Origin: Bacillota bacterium | Lineage (GTDB): Bacteria; Bacillota; Clostridia; Christensenellales; SZUA-584 | Length of the DNA stretch: 64,000 bases | Assembly: GCA_023410595.1 (NCBI GenBank) | Contig: JAEYPO010000030.1 | Span: 62,001 to 126,000, forward strand | Reading direction: 5' to 3' | Shown: one piece after another, positions 7,717-16,787 of the stretch | How positions within the stretch are numbered: position 1 is the first letter of the stretch | Layout of the letters: each line of letters starts with the position of its first letter | Notes under the pieces: model-generated | Seen by the model: only the letters and a program-made list of their open reading frames with translations | Databases searched by the model: none | Told to the model about the DNA's origin: nothing | Translations under genes and position numbers: made by a program

Positions 7717-8550
7717 ATGAAGACTATACATAGGCAAAAAAGGTTATCGCCTTTTGTTAGGAAAACAATATCCAGTATGGGTGAAAACGTGGAGGTCATC
7801 ACCATCACGCCTGAAAAGGTGGATGAACTGAGGAATGTATTCAATGAAATGAACGAATTTTCAACGCGTACGGAAATCGTGTCCGAAGAAACCACGATTA
7901 CGGGCGAAGACGGCGAGGAAGAAAACGTTACTCATACCACGCTAATCATCTATGTCAAGGTCGGCAGTATGACGTATGAAGAAGGCGCTGCGGCTTATGG
8001 TTTTACCTCCGAGCAAATGGAGATAGCCGATGAAATGATGTCTCCCGATTACTATGCCCTGTACGCAGATCTGCTGGGCGTTGATCTTCTGGGTGACGCT
8101 GATCTGACTGAAATCATCTCCCATCTGCCGGTGGGAACCGAAGGCGCGGAGGTCATCAAGACTGCGGTCACGCAACTTGGCGCGCCGTATGTGCGGGGCG
8201 CAAAAGGCCCATCCAAGTTTGACTGTTCCGGTTTTGTATATTGGAGCATCAATCAAGTCGATCCCGATCTGGGAGCATCAATGTATACCAACGCAGCCGG
8301 ACAAGCGAAGTGGTGCTATACCCATAACAGTGTTGTGGGCAGGAGCGAGCTTCAACCGGGCGATCTGGTTTTCTGGCAGAACCTGAACTGTCCGGGTTGC
8401 AGCCGCTGGAACGAAGTGCATCATACGGGCATTTATATCGGAAATGGCAAGGTCATTGAAGCAAGTTTCAGCAAGGGACGGGTCATTATCCGCGATCTTT
8501 GGTCAAGCGCAAGCTATCCGATTTTTATGTTCGGCAGGCCATTGACATAA
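7717..8550 (+). CDS. NlpC/P60 (C40) cell-wall peptidase, probably N-terminally shortened
   Basis: The C-terminal 120 residues form an NlpC/P60 domain: catalytic Cys in SKFDCSGFVYW, His in NEVHHTGIYIGN, and the third polar residue further on. The domain resembles the peptidase half of the bifunctional lysozyme/C40 proteins of Tn916/Tn1549-type conjugation modules. Here the N-terminal half is a polar region with VGSMTYEEGAAAYGF and no signal peptide or membrane segment, so the lysozyme and membrane parts are absent. AAGGAG seven bases before ATG 7717 supports this start over TTG 7699. It may be a relic of a lost conjugation module; without an export signal, function is doubtful. Confidence 0.7.
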   Translation: MKTIHRQKRLSPFVRKTISSMGENVEVITITPEKVDELRNVFNEMNEFSTRTEIVSEETTITGEDGEEENVTHTTLIIYVKVGSMTYEEGAAAYGFTSEQMEIADEMMSPDYYALYADLLGVDLLGDADLTEIISHLPVGTEGAEVIKTAVTQLGAPYVRGAKGPSKFDCSGFVYWSINQVDPDLGASMYTNAAGQAKWCYTHNSVVGRSELQPGDLVFWQNLNCPGCSRWNEVHHTGIYIGNGKVIEASFSKGRVIIRDLWSSASYPIFMFGRPLT

Positions 8551-8568
8551 AAATTTTTCACATGATTC

Positions 8569-8733
8569 GTGGGAAAAGAGTATGAAACACGACGGTATTT
8601 GCAATGGATCACAAAAACGTTTGTCACAGACTATCAGCCGATAGATAAACAAATGTTGAAACTGCCAACATCCCTAAAAGGATATTGGTGGGCAGATAAA
8701 GTGCGCACTTTTAATGGCCTTCCAAGGCAGTAA
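8569..8733 (+). CDS. Possible small ORF or gene remnant
   Basis: A GTG-started frame of 54 codons (reading VGKEYETRRYLQWITK at its start) with plausible protein composition and many aromatic residues, but no clear ribosome binding site. It may be the C terminus of a lost gene between the peptidase and the transporter. No family recognised. Confidence 0.2.
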   Translation: MGKEYETRRYLQWITKTFVTDYQPIDKQMLKLPTSLKGYWWADKVRTFNGLPRQ

Positions 8734-8762
8734 TGGGCAAAGGCTAAAGGGCTGTTAAAGGA

Positions 8763-9695
8763 ATGATAGATATTGCTACGTTAACTCAGAATAAGAAGGA
8801 CAAACATATTGTCTATATACTCATGATTATACTGCAATGCGTGATTTATGGTATCGGCAATCCTATAACCAAAGTTGCCTACGAGAGCATCACACCCTTT
8901 TGGTGCTTGGCTTTTCGCTTCACACTAGCCACTTTGGTGATGGCTGTAATCGCCGGCAAAAGAGCTATACCCGAATTGCGCTCAGTTCATATAAGCAACT
9001 GGATGCCTGGAGCCTTATGCATGGCCGGAGCCTATATCCTCAGTAATATAGCCCTGAATCTGACTACCGCTACTACGGTGGGCTTCCTGATGTCGCTGCC
9101 AGTAATTTTCGTGCCCATCTTTGTCATCATTGTGCTGCATCGTCCTTACCGCTGGGCATTCCTACCCGTTCAACTGACGGCGGCAGCCGGATTGTACCTG
9201 CCATGCAGCAGCGGCGGTTCCTTCTCCTTCGGCTGGGGTGAGATACTGGCTCTAATTGTCGCCGTCTGCGTGGCTGGAGCGCTGGTATGGAGTGAAAAAA
9301 GCCTGCAAAGCCTATCGCCGCTCACCGTATCCTTTGCCCAAATCACCATAACCGCCATATTGTCGATCACTGGTGCTCTAATCTTCGAACGCGGTACGGA
9401 CTGGTCCGCTATCCAGCCAGCAGCTTGGTGGGTGATCGTTTATCTTGCTATTCTTTGTACCTGCCTCTCTTATTTACTGCAGAATATTGCTTTGGTACAT
9501 ATACCGTCCAGCCTTATCTCGCTTACCCAATGCACCGAACCTGTTTTTACCGCCGTCGCATCCATCTTAATCCTCGGTGAACATCTTTCCGGTATTGGCT
9601 GGGCGGGCGCTGCCTTACTACTGGTCTGTATTGTCTACGGAAATTATATCGAAAAGAAGATGGATGGTATGTTTCAGATTGGTTCGGCTTTATGA
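8763..9695 (+). CDS. EamA/DMT-superfamily transporter
   Basis: A 310-residue membrane protein with about ten hydrophobic helices in two five-helix halves, the EamA layout. Early GIGNPITKVAYESITPFWCLAFRF and late LISLTQCTEPVFTAVASILILGEHLSGIGWAGAALL are the conserved EamA motifs at helix 1 and at helices 9-10. Such proteins export metabolites, amino acids or drugs; the substrate cannot be read from sequence. It appears to be transcribed alone, since 240 bases separate it from the response regulator, which has its own promoter. Confidence 0.8.
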   Translation: MIDIATLTQNKKDKHIVYILMIILQCVIYGIGNPITKVAYESITPFWCLAFRFTLATLVMAVIAGKRAIPELRSVHISNWMPGALCMAGAYILSNIALNLTTATTVGFLMSLPVIFVPIFVIIVLHRPYRWAFLPVQLTAAAGLYLPCSSGGSFSFGWGEILALIVAVCVAGALVWSEKSLQSLSPLTVSFAQITITAILSITGALIFERGTDWSAIQPAAWWVIVYLAILCTCLSYLLQNIALVHIPSSLISLTQCTEPVFTAVASILILGEHLSGIGWAGAALLLVCIVYGNYIEKKMDGMFQIGSAL

Positions 9696-9847
9696 GTTCC
9701 AGTTTGCGATCTAAGGGCTACACAGAATTCTGTATATTTAATAAACCTTATCGGCCGATAATTAGTAAATTCAAAGTCTGTTGCCAAACTTTATAATCAG
9801 GTATGGTAGGTACTAAAGCGCGCTTTTATAGTTATAATTAATGGCGT

Positions 9848-9864
9848 TTACATTTTGATAATAC
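9848..9864. repeat. 17-base direct repeat, copy 1
   Basis: TTACATTTTGATAATAC is identical to 12037-12053, within the last codons of the histidine kinase gene. The two copies bracket the two-component system at a distance of 2.2 kb. Confidence 0.45.
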
Positions 9865-9876
9865 TTTGATGCGGCC

Positions 9877-9906
9877 TTGATTACAAATTTCAAGATATAA
9901 TATAAT
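9877..9906 (+). promoter_or_regulatory. Likely promoter of the two-component operon
   Basis: TTGATT (9877-9882) and TATAAT (9901-9906) with 18 bases between, 31 bases upstream of the response regulator start. A second, overlapping TATAAT begins at 9896. Confidence 0.5.
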
Positions 9907-9937
9907 TTGGTAATGTGGCAAAATGATGAGGTAGCGT

Positions 9938-10594
9938 ATGATAAAGATATTGGTCATAGAAGATAATAAAGCAATTTCTAATCTAATCTGTATGAACCTT
10001 TCGGTTGTCGGATATGAAGTTCAACCTTCGCTTGACGGACTCGACGCATTGAACCTGCTGGAAAACGGGGAGCATTTTGACTTGGCTGTTGTAGATATCA
10101 TGTTGCCCGGGATCGATGGGTTTGATTTATTGTCTCCACTGAACGAGCGTAACATTCCGGTGATTTATCTGACCGCAAAGAACGATATTGAATCCAAAGT
10201 TCGCGGATTAAAGGGTGGTGCAGAGGATTACATTGTCAAGCCGTTTGAAATATTGGAACTGCTGGTACGCATCGAAAAAGTGCTGGAGCGGCGCGGGCAT
10301 ACCGAGCCGATAATACACCTAAGGGACCTCGAAATCTTCCTTGACGAACGCATTGTAAAACTGAATAAAGAACCTTTATCCTTGAAACCGCGCGAATTTG
10401 ACCTGCTCGTTGTTCTCGCTAAAAACAAAAACATTGCGATGTCGCGGGAAAAGCTGTTGTCAGAGGTTTGGGGCATGAACTTCATGGGCGAAACGCGTAC
10501 GGTGGACGTGCATATCAACCAGATACGCAAGAAAACGGGGCTTTCCATCACCTCCGTCCCCAAGATCGGCTATCGTCTGGAGCAGGAACCATGA
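9938..10594 (+). CDS. OmpR-family response regulator
   Basis: A 218-residue regulator: receiver domain with phosphoacceptor Asp53 (VVDIMLPG), acidic pair Glu8/Asp9, Thr in LTAKND and Lys101 (VKPFE), then an OmpR/PhoB winged helix with REFDLLVVLAKN and TVDVHINQIRKK. It overlaps the kinase start by four bases (ATGA), which gives translational coupling. It probably controls the lipoprotein and ABC genes downstream in E2. This receiver family includes the BceR and VanR types. Confidence 0.9.
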   Translation: MIKILVIEDNKAISNLICMNLSVVGYEVQPSLDGLDALNLLENGEHFDLAVVDIMLPGIDGFDLLSPLNERNIPVIYLTAKNDIESKVRGLKGGAEDYIVKPFEILELLVRIEKVLERRGHTEPIIHLRDLEIFLDERIVKLNKEPLSLKPREFDLLVVLAKNKNIAMSREKLLSEVWGMNFMGETRTVDVHINQIRKKTGLSITSVPKIGYRLEQEP

Positions 10595-12069
10595 AAATTT
10601 CCGTCAGGCTTGCCATCTATTCCGTGGTACTTACAGCGATTGCCATTATTCTCTGCTGTACGCTTCTGCTCATCACAACGGCGGATAACCATATCAACAA
10701 TGCTATACAAAGTGGCGTCGCAGAACTGCGTATGTTGAACAATTCCTTTGCTGCGGAGATGGACGTTGTGGGTGATAATCAACTGTCGGATACGGCAAAA
10801 CGCAGCATGATCCTGTTCGTGTTTCGTAAGTATACGGACGCATCGGTCAGCGGCGCGCATTATATTCTTACAGACATGGCGGAAACTCTGTATAACGATT
10901 GCCCTATTGATCCTCGCCCGCTGCTGCCCAACCTGAAAGAAACCAGCGACCCGACAATGAACAGCGGTGCTCAAATAAATGACGTATCTACCCTTTGGCC
11001 GTATGCAATAGCGGAACTGAACGGGCGCAGATACTTGGCTGTTGGACATTGGAACGCCAGTCTGGGCGACAAGATGCAATTTGAGAATGAGACTTTTTTG
11101 GTGCGGGATATTACGGGTGTTTACGAAGGAATCACCGCGTTGACTATCCGTTTCGCTATAATCGCACTTACTACAGTCATACTCAGCGCCGCTTTTATGA
11201 TCTTTCTCATCCGGCGTAATTTACGTCCGCTTGGAGGATTGCAAAAAAGCGCTGCCGCTTTAGCCGACGGGCAATACGATAACCGTATTGGGGTTACGGG
11301 CAAAGACGAAATCTCAGTGCTTGCGGAAAGCTTCAACAAGATGGCCGACGCTATCGCTGGCCACATCCGTGCACTGGAGGATACGATGGAGCAGCAAAAG
11401 CTGTTATTATCCGCCTTAACACATGAACTGAAAACACCAATGACAGCGATCATCGGTTATTCAGAAGCGTTAATGCGTGTGCATTTAAAAAAGTCGCAAC
11501 AGGATGAATCCATCGTATATATCAACAGCGAGTGCAAACGCATTGAACGCTTGTCGCAGAAGATGATGCAGCTTATCACGCTGCATAGCGGAGAGGTCAC
11601 AAATATAAAACCTCAACCTGTCAATCGTCTTTATGAAGCCGTGCATATGACGCTCCAGAGTATCGCCTGGAAGGAGAACATCGAGCTTGTTTTTACAGAG
11701 AATGGTTCACCGGTGTTTGAAATGGACATCGATATGATGGCCAGCGTGCTTATCAATCTTTTTGATAATGCCCGCAAAGCCGGCGCGAAGCATATTACAA
11801 TTACGGCGGAAGATAGCTCGATATCCGTAAAGGACGACGGCTCGGGTATTCCACAGGATGAGATCGTCAAAATCACTCAACCTTTCTATATGGTGGACAA
11901 ATCGCACAGCCAATCGAAAGGCGGCAGCGGCCTCGGTCTGGCGTTGTGCGAACTGATCATAAAAGCTCATTATGCGCATCTACATATTGAAAGCCAGCTT
12001 AGTAAAGGTACTATCGTCACAATCCGCTTTGAGAAATTACATTTTGATAATACATCGAAGAATACTTGA
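10591..12069 (+). CDS. Membrane sensor histidine kinase
   Basis: A 492-residue kinase: first membrane helix at residues 8-29, extracytoplasmic sensor region about 31-184, second helix 185-207, HAMP about 205-258, phosphoacceptor His278 in LSALTHELKTPMTAIIGYSE, and a C-terminal ATPase domain with N box (NLFDNARKAGAK), G1 (VKDDGSGIP) and G2 (GGSGLGLAL). The start at 10591 overlaps the regulator stop; a longer in-frame start lies inside the regulator gene and is not credible. The large outer domain suggests that it senses an external ligand directly. The last codons contain the second copy of the 17-base repeat. Confidence 0.9.
   Translation: MKISVRLAIYSVVLTAIAIILCCTLLLITTADNHINNAIQSGVAELRMLNNSFAAEMDVVGDNQLSDTAKRSMILFVFRKYTDASVSGAHYILTDMAETLYNDCPIDPRPLLPNLKETSDPTMNSGAQINDVSTLWPYAIAELNGRRYLAVGHWNASLGDKMQFENETFLVRDITGVYEGITALTIRFAIIALTTVILSAAFMIFLIRRNLRPLGGLQKSAAALADGQYDNRIGVTGKDEISVLAESFNKMADAIAGHIRALEDTMEQQKLLLSALTHELKTPMTAIIGYSEALMRVHLKKSQQDESIVYINSECKRIERLSQKMMQLITLHSGEVTNIKPQPVNRLYEAVHMTLQSIAWKENIELVFTENGSPVFEMDIDMMASVLINLFDNARKAGAKHITITAEDSSISVKDDGSGIPQDEIVKITQPFYMVDKSHSQSKGGSGLGLALCELIIKAHYAHLHIESQLSKGTIVTIRFEKLHFDNTSKNT
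12037..12053. repeat. 17-base direct repeat, copy 2 (inside the kinase 3' end)
   Basis: Identical to 9848-9864. This copy encodes part of the last 15 residues of the kinase, just past the usual end of the ATPase domain, so the kinase tail may have arisen by recombination here. Confidence 0.45.
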
Positions 12070-12120
12070 TAACAGTGGTTGTGTTAGGATGAGGGCATGA
12101 AAAGAAAGGAAGAGTTTTTT

Positions 12121-13611
12121 ATGAAACGAATAATGGCCGCCATTTTAAGCCTAAGCATCGTTTTTTCTCTTGTAGCCTGTCAGCCTACACCGCAAAAAGG
12201 CGTAGTGGCGGAAAAGGATTCGGAACGTTTACTTGAGGAAGCGCAAAAGGATAGTGCGAATGCCAGCAGCGGGAAAAGTTTGTCCGAACAATATGGCATT
12301 CCCGAAAGCTATCAATTTGAAACGACGGGCGCGGATGGGAAACTAAATATCATTGCGGATGCGCAGGTTATAATACCGGGCAGCGACCGGATGCCCATCT
12401 ATCGCACCAAGCTGACTGAGTTCTCACAGGAAACTGTCAGCGCGTTCTTTCAGGCGCTTTGTGGCGATACGGAAATGTGGACCGTCTCCAATCAGCTTAC
12501 AAAGGAACAAGTACAGCAAGCTATAATAAAGTTCAAACAACGCATTGCGGAGATAAAAGATGATCCACAGTTAACGGATGAATTAACAATGTGTGAGCAG
12601 ACTGTGGCTGAATTGGAGCAACAACTGGAGACCGCACCAGGCACCCTCGCGGAAGTACGAACAGACGGAACGTTGACAGAAACGACTGACGCCGCTACAG
12701 ATGCTCCTCAGGCCCCCCCATCCGCAGGAGGAGCAGAATCAACCACAGTGCCCGCCCCGCAAACCGGCGGCACCCATACCGCTCTTGATGCCTACGAACG
12801 GTATAAGGGAGGCGCATATGGAAGCGGAAGAACTTTTCAGGTTAATAATGGAACGAGCCCGCTTATGACATATTCCGACTTCCGCAACCCGGCTGCGAAT
12901 ATCAACTTCGCGTCTTCAATTTCCCTGCCGGTGCTAGAAGACGCAGATGTGGATGAGGGAGTCCTCTCCAAAATCGAACTGAAGCCCAGCGAGGCAAAGC
13001 ATATGGTACAGGAGCTGCTCGACATGACTGGCTCGGGGATGGTGGTAGATAGCATCTACCTGCGGGATGACGCGCAATATAATGATGACAGTATTGTACA
13101 ACCCGCAGAGCACTACGCTTATCTGATTTACTGTGTTCGAACTACGGACGGCTTTCCATGTTCATATGTCGCTGGGTCAATCCAACCGGAGGCAGGTGCG
13201 GCAGCTCCATATTGGCAATATGAAAATATGTATTTTATGGTCAACAACGAAGGCATATTCAAAATGGATTGGACGTGTCCGATAGAAGTTGTTGAAACGG
13301 TAAACCAGGACGCGCAATTAAAGCCTTTTTCTGAAATACGGGAGATATTTGAAAAGATGATGCTCGTTAAATACGAAGCGCAGGCCGAATCTAGCCAATA
13401 TGATTTTGAAATCAACCGTGTTACACTGTCCCTGCACCGCATCATTGAACGTAACTCCAACGAGACCGGCCTTCTCGTTCCGGCATGGAACTTTTACGGG
13501 AAATGGACAATAGCGGACTCGACAGGAGGGCAGTTTGAATTGCTAGGCGAGAGCTTCTTGACCATCAACGCCATAGACGGCAGTATCATTGATATATCAA
13601 AAGGCTACTGA
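12121..13611 (+). CDS. Lipoprotein, DUF6034-like
   Basis: A 496-residue exported lipoprotein: signal peptide MKRIMAAILSLSIVFSLVAC with the lipobox Cys at residue 20. A Glu/Gln-rich helical stretch spans about residues 140-185, followed by a Pro/Thr/Ala linker and a C-terminal domain of about 260 residues that resembles the DUF6034 lipoproteins of Clostridia, as far as I recall that family. ATG 12097 is an alternative start, but 12121 gives the cleaner signal peptide and has AAGGAAG upstream. It lies between the two-component system and the ABC genes and ends at a strong terminator. It may bind the signal or act as an immunity-type surface protein; this is inference. Confidence 0.75.
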   Translation: MKRIMAAILSLSIVFSLVACQPTPQKGVVAEKDSERLLEEAQKDSANASSGKSLSEQYGIPESYQFETTGADGKLNIIADAQVIIPGSDRMPIYRTKLTEFSQETVSAFFQALCGDTEMWTVSNQLTKEQVQQAIIKFKQRIAEIKDDPQLTDELTMCEQTVAELEQQLETAPGTLAEVRTDGTLTETTDAATDAPQAPPSAGGAESTTVPAPQTGGTHTALDAYERYKGGAYGSGRTFQVNNGTSPLMTYSDFRNPAANINFASSISLPVLEDADVDEGVLSKIELKPSEAKHMVQELLDMTGSGMVVDSIYLRDDAQYNDDSIVQPAEHYAYLIYCVRTTDGFPCSYVAGSIQPEAGAAAPYWQYENMYFMVNNEGIFKMDWTCPIEVVETVNQDAQLKPFSEIREIFEKMMLVKYEAQAESSQYDFEINRVTLSLHRIIERNSNETGLLVPAWNFYGKWTIADSTGGQFELLGESFLTINAIDGSIIDISKGY

Positions 13612-13625
13612 TTAATATAAACGAT

Positions 13626-13668
13626 AAGCAGGCATGAAATAGCATGCGATATACCATGCCTGCTTTTC
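13626..13668 (+). terminator. Strong intrinsic terminator after the lipoprotein gene
   Basis: Arms AAGCAGGCATG and CATGCCTGCTT form a perfect 11-bp stem followed by TTCT. It separates the regulator-kinase-lipoprotein unit from the ABC operon. Confidence 0.8.
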
Positions 13669-13796
13669 TATTACTCTTAAATACCCTAAAGTCGAACTTG
13701 GCGAACGATTTTAATTTTTAACACAGCATGGCTAATTACTAATGAAAGGATATATTTAACATACTACCCCATGTTTGCGGCAAAAAGTAAAATGAC

Positions 13797-14576
13797 ATGA
13801 TGAAAAATATACAAAGAAATATAATTGAATCTGATATAAAAAGGGCGCTTTCAGGACGAGGTTTCATCATCGGCATAGCTGGAATGATATTGGTTATCGT
13901 GCTGTCGTCTCTGGAAAGCATTATTCAAGCCGCAAGAAGCACCGAACCACTCCAGAACGGCTTTCATGCGCAATTCATCATCACTACGCTTTCATCCGAT
14001 TGGGTAACGCTGGCGCTGCCTATCCTTTGCGCACTGCCCTTCACTGCCACCTTTGTGGATGATGTGAAGAGTGGATTCATCAAGCAATATCTGCATCGTT
14101 CGGGTATAAAGACGTATATCAAGGCAAAGCTCATTGCTTGCGGCTTGTCAGGCGGTTTTACGCTTTTTTTCGGCATAGTAATAGCATATTGCCTGTCAGT
14201 GCTTATATTTACCCCAATGGAGTTAGCGTTGGGCGAGGGCGAAATAGCGCAACCGTATTTCGCTCAAGTGCTTATGATCGCGGCAACGCTTTTTCTGTCG
14301 GGCGCATTCTGGTCGCTTGTAGGTTTCACCTTCGCTGCTTTGACCATGAGCCGCTACATGGCATACGCCTCGCCGTTCATTTTATATTACGTGCTGATTA
14401 TTCTGAACGAACGGTATTTTAAGGATTTGTACGTGCTGTATCCCAAGGAATGGCTGTTTCCTTCGAATGCATGGGTACTGGGGAGCTTGGGCGTGATCCT
14501 TCTGCTTGCGGAACTGACGGCAGTTATTTCTCTTGCATTCGTTATTACCGCGAAAAGGAGGCTGTCTAATGTCTAA
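13797..14576 (+). CDS. ABC transporter membrane protein (ABC-2 type)
   Basis: A 259-residue protein with six predicted membrane helices (about 24-42, 64-85, 110-135, 152-180, 185-205 and 228-252), matching the lantibiotic-immunity or ABC-2 permease layout. The ribosome binding site is weak (AAAAAGTAAAATGAC before a double ATG). The last codons overlap the next permease gene by 8 bases. With 14569 and the ATPase at 15469 it forms one three-gene exporter. The export substrate is not apparent. Confidence 0.75.
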   Translation: MMKNIQRNIIESDIKRALSGRGFIIGIAGMILVIVLSSLESIIQAARSTEPLQNGFHAQFIITTLSSDWVTLALPILCALPFTATFVDDVKSGFIKQYLHRSGIKTYIKAKLIACGLSGGFTLFFGIVIAYCLSVLIFTPMELALGEGEIAQPYFAQVLMIAATLFLSGAFWSLVGFTFAALTMSRYMAYASPFILYYVLIILNERYFKDLYVLYPKEWLFPSNAWVLGSLGVILLLAELTAVISLAFVITAKRRLSNV

Positions 14577-15468
14577 ACTCCGGCAAGTCGGCTCCGTTAC
14601 CGCATACAATTTTCGTCTATGGCGCAAAAACCCGCGTGTCATCATCACATTTGCACTTGCGTTCATCCTGTGCTTCCTGCTCTCGGACAAGGCGGTCAAG
14701 TTTGCGCGGGAATATGAAACGACCATACAAATCGTGGAAGCGTTCGTCTGGACGTTCGGAGACGCGAATTCCATACTGCTTTCTTCCCTGCTGCTTGTAT
14801 TGCTATTTGCGGACATGCCTTTCCTCTCCGCGGGGACGCCATATTATCTTTCGCGTATCGACAGGAAAACATGGCTATTCGGGCAGGCGCTCTATATCAC
14901 ATTGGCCACTGCCCTCTATATGGCATTTATTCTGCTTTCAACTTCCGTGGTGTGCATGAGCCAGTCGTTCATCGGCAACATGTGGAGCGAAACGGCGGCG
15001 ATCTTGGGTTACTCTGGCGCGGGCAAGGCGGTGGCGCTACCCGCGCTCGTCAAGACACTGGAAATAAGTACGCCCTATGAGGCTATGGGCACCATCTTCC
15101 TGCTGATGCTGCTCTATACGCTGCTCATTGTATTTATCATGCTGACGTTCAATATTAGAAAAGGACAGATTGCGGGCGTGGTGAGCGTGTTCGCGTTCAG
15201 CCTGTATGGATTCCTGCTCAACCCGCAACTGTTCAAAACGATATTTCAGCTCCCGGATGAACTGATGTATAAGGCGAACGTGGCAGTGGGGTGGCTGTCC
15301 CCTCTGAACCATGCCACCTACCATACGCACAATTTCGGTTACGACCTGTTGCCGCGATTGTGGATGACCTATGCGATATTCGGCGTGATGATTGCGCTCT
15401 GCTTTATATTTGCATTGCGCTCTGTGCGCAAATACAACTTTAACTTTACGGGGACGGAGAATGGATAA
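14569..15468 (+). CDS. ABC transporter membrane protein (second subunit)
   Basis: A 299-residue membrane protein with about six helices, starting MSKLRQVGSVTAYNFRLW. The start at 14569 has AAAGGAGG eight bases upstream and overlaps the preceding gene. Its layout matches the first permease, so the two probably form a heterodimer. The ATPase gene starts directly after its stop codon. No substrate motif is visible. Confidence 0.75.
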   Translation: MSKLRQVGSVTAYNFRLWRKNPRVIITFALAFILCFLLSDKAVKFAREYETTIQIVEAFVWTFGDANSILLSSLLLVLLFADMPFLSAGTPYYLSRIDRKTWLFGQALYITLATALYMAFILLSTSVVCMSQSFIGNMWSETAAILGYSGAGKAVALPALVKTLEISTPYEAMGTIFLLMLLYTLLIVFIMLTFNIRKGQIAGVVSVFAFSLYGFLLNPQLFKTIFQLPDELMYKANVAVGWLSPLNHATYHTHNFGYDLLPRLWMTYAIFGVMIALCFIFALRSVRKYNFNFTGTENG

Positions 15469-16113
15469 ATGGATATAGCTATCAGCGTGCAAGATGTATA
15501 TAAACGCTTCGGTGAAGAAACGGTGCTTACCGGCGTTTCCCACGACTTTGAGGAAGGTAAGATACATGGCATCGTGGGCAACAACGGTTCCGGCAAGACG
15601 GTGCTTATGAAATGTATTTGTGGCTTCTTGATCCCGACCAAAGGAAAGATACTTGTGCGGTATAAACAGGTGGGAAAAGATATGGACTTTCCCGACGACC
15701 TCGGACTGATCATCGAAACGCCGGGCTTTCTGCCGGGGCTGTCCGGCATGAAGAACCTCCAGATACTCGCCTCACTCAAAAAGAAAATCGGCGGTGAGGT
15801 CATACGGCAAACCATACAGCGCGCGGGGCTTGATCCCGATATGAAAAAGCCGGTGGGTAAATATTCCCTCGGTATGCGCCAGCGTTTGGGGATCGCACAG
15901 GCCATCATGGAAAACCCAGCCATTCTGATACTGGATGAACCACTCAACGGCCTCGACAAAAGTGGAGTGAAGCATATGCGCGAGCTTATCAAAGGGCTGC
16001 GCGAGCAGGGCAAGACCATCCTGCTGGCAAGCCATAACCAGGCGGACATCGATGAGCTGTGCGATACGGTCTGCGAAATGGACGCAGGAATATTGACGGT
16101 GGTGCGATCATGA
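15469..16113 (+). CDS. ABC transporter ATPase
   Basis: A 214-residue nucleotide-binding protein with Walker A GNNGSGKT (residues 36-43), signature YSLGMRQRLGIAQAI, Walker B ILILDEP and switch His in LLASHN. It resembles the bacitracin/lantibiotic export type (CcmA-like). It follows the second permease without a gap and overlaps the next ATPase gene by four bases. All catalytic motifs are intact, in contrast to its neighbour. Confidence 0.85.
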   Translation: MDIAISVQDVYKRFGEETVLTGVSHDFEEGKIHGIVGNNGSGKTVLMKCICGFLIPTKGKILVRYKQVGKDMDFPDDLGLIIETPGFLPGLSGMKNLQILASLKKKIGGEVIRQTIQRAGLDPDMKKPVGKYSLGMRQRLGIAQAIMENPAILILDEPLNGLDKSGVKHMRELIKGLREQGKTILLASHNQADIDELCDTVCEMDAGILTVVRS

Positions 16114-16787
16114 AGGAAATCATCAGATTGGAAGACGTGGTTAAGATGTTGGAAAGCGGACGGCGTGCCGTAAACGGGGTGAGCTTCAGCGTATCAAAGG
16201 GAGAACGCGTGGCCATTTACGGCGTGCCCGGCAGCGGTAAAACGACACTGGCGCGGTTGATCGCGGGCATGGAACGCCCGAGCAGCGGCAAGGTATTTGT
16301 GCTGGAAAAAGCCGTGCATGAAATGGATGCGGACACGGCGGCGGCTTTCCGCAGCCTGCATATCGGGTTGTTACAACGGCATTCTGCGTTTATGGAAAGC
16401 CTTACGGTACTGGAAAATGTGGCGATGCCGCTCACGATCCAAGGTATCCCTTCTAAGCAAAGGGAGAAAGCGGCAAAAAAGCAGCTTAAAACCCTGGGGC
16501 TTATGCATACCGTAAACGCAAGTCCGACACAGCTTTCCGCAATGGAAGCAAAGCTGGTTTCTATTGCGCGTGCGCTTATCGCGCAGCCACAGATTTTGCT
16601 GCTGGACGATGCGGCGGCTGACTTGCCCGAAAAGGATGTAGAACAGATAAAAGGCATACTGCGCGCGCTGTCACAGTTCGGGGAGTGGACCTTCCTGGAG
16701 TTTTCAGAAGAAAAAAACGGGCTGATATGCGCCGACAGAATGATGAACCTTGAGCACGGAAAGATACGAGAGGAATCAAAACAATGA
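16110..16787 (+). CDS. ABC ATPase of MacB/LolD type with degenerate motifs
   Basis: A 225-residue protein with good Walker A GVPGSGKTT, but the signature is LSAMEAKLVSIARAL instead of LSGGQ, the catalytic Glu after Walker B is Asp (ILLLDDAAADL), and no switch His is seen where TFLEFSEEKNG stands. ATP should bind, but hydrolysis is doubtful. Its partner is the FtsX-type permease at 18222, with a secreted adaptor-like protein between them. The start overlaps the upstream ATPase by four bases, and the stop overlaps the next start by four. It may work as a regulatory or gating subunit, as in MacB-type mechanotransmission systems. Confidence 0.8.
   Translation: MKEIIRLEDVVKMLESGRRAVNGVSFSVSKGERVAIYGVPGSGKTTLARLIAGMERPSSGKVFVLEKAVHEMDADTAAAFRSLHIGLLQRHSAFMESLTVLENVAMPLTIQGIPSKQREKAAKKQLKTLGLMHTVNASPTQLSAMEAKLVSIARALIAQPQILLLDDAAADLPEKDVEQIKGILRALSQFGEWTFLEFSEEKNGLICADRMMNLEHGKIREESKQ

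Noticed and set aside
7717..8550. NlpC/P60 gene as evidence of an intact Tn916-type conjugation module
   Set aside because: The lysozyme half, the membrane anchor and all neighbouring conjugation genes are missing.
10468..10590. N-terminal extension of the kinase inside the regulator gene
   Set aside because: It overlaps the DNA-binding domain of the regulator; ATGA coupling at 10591 is far more likely.
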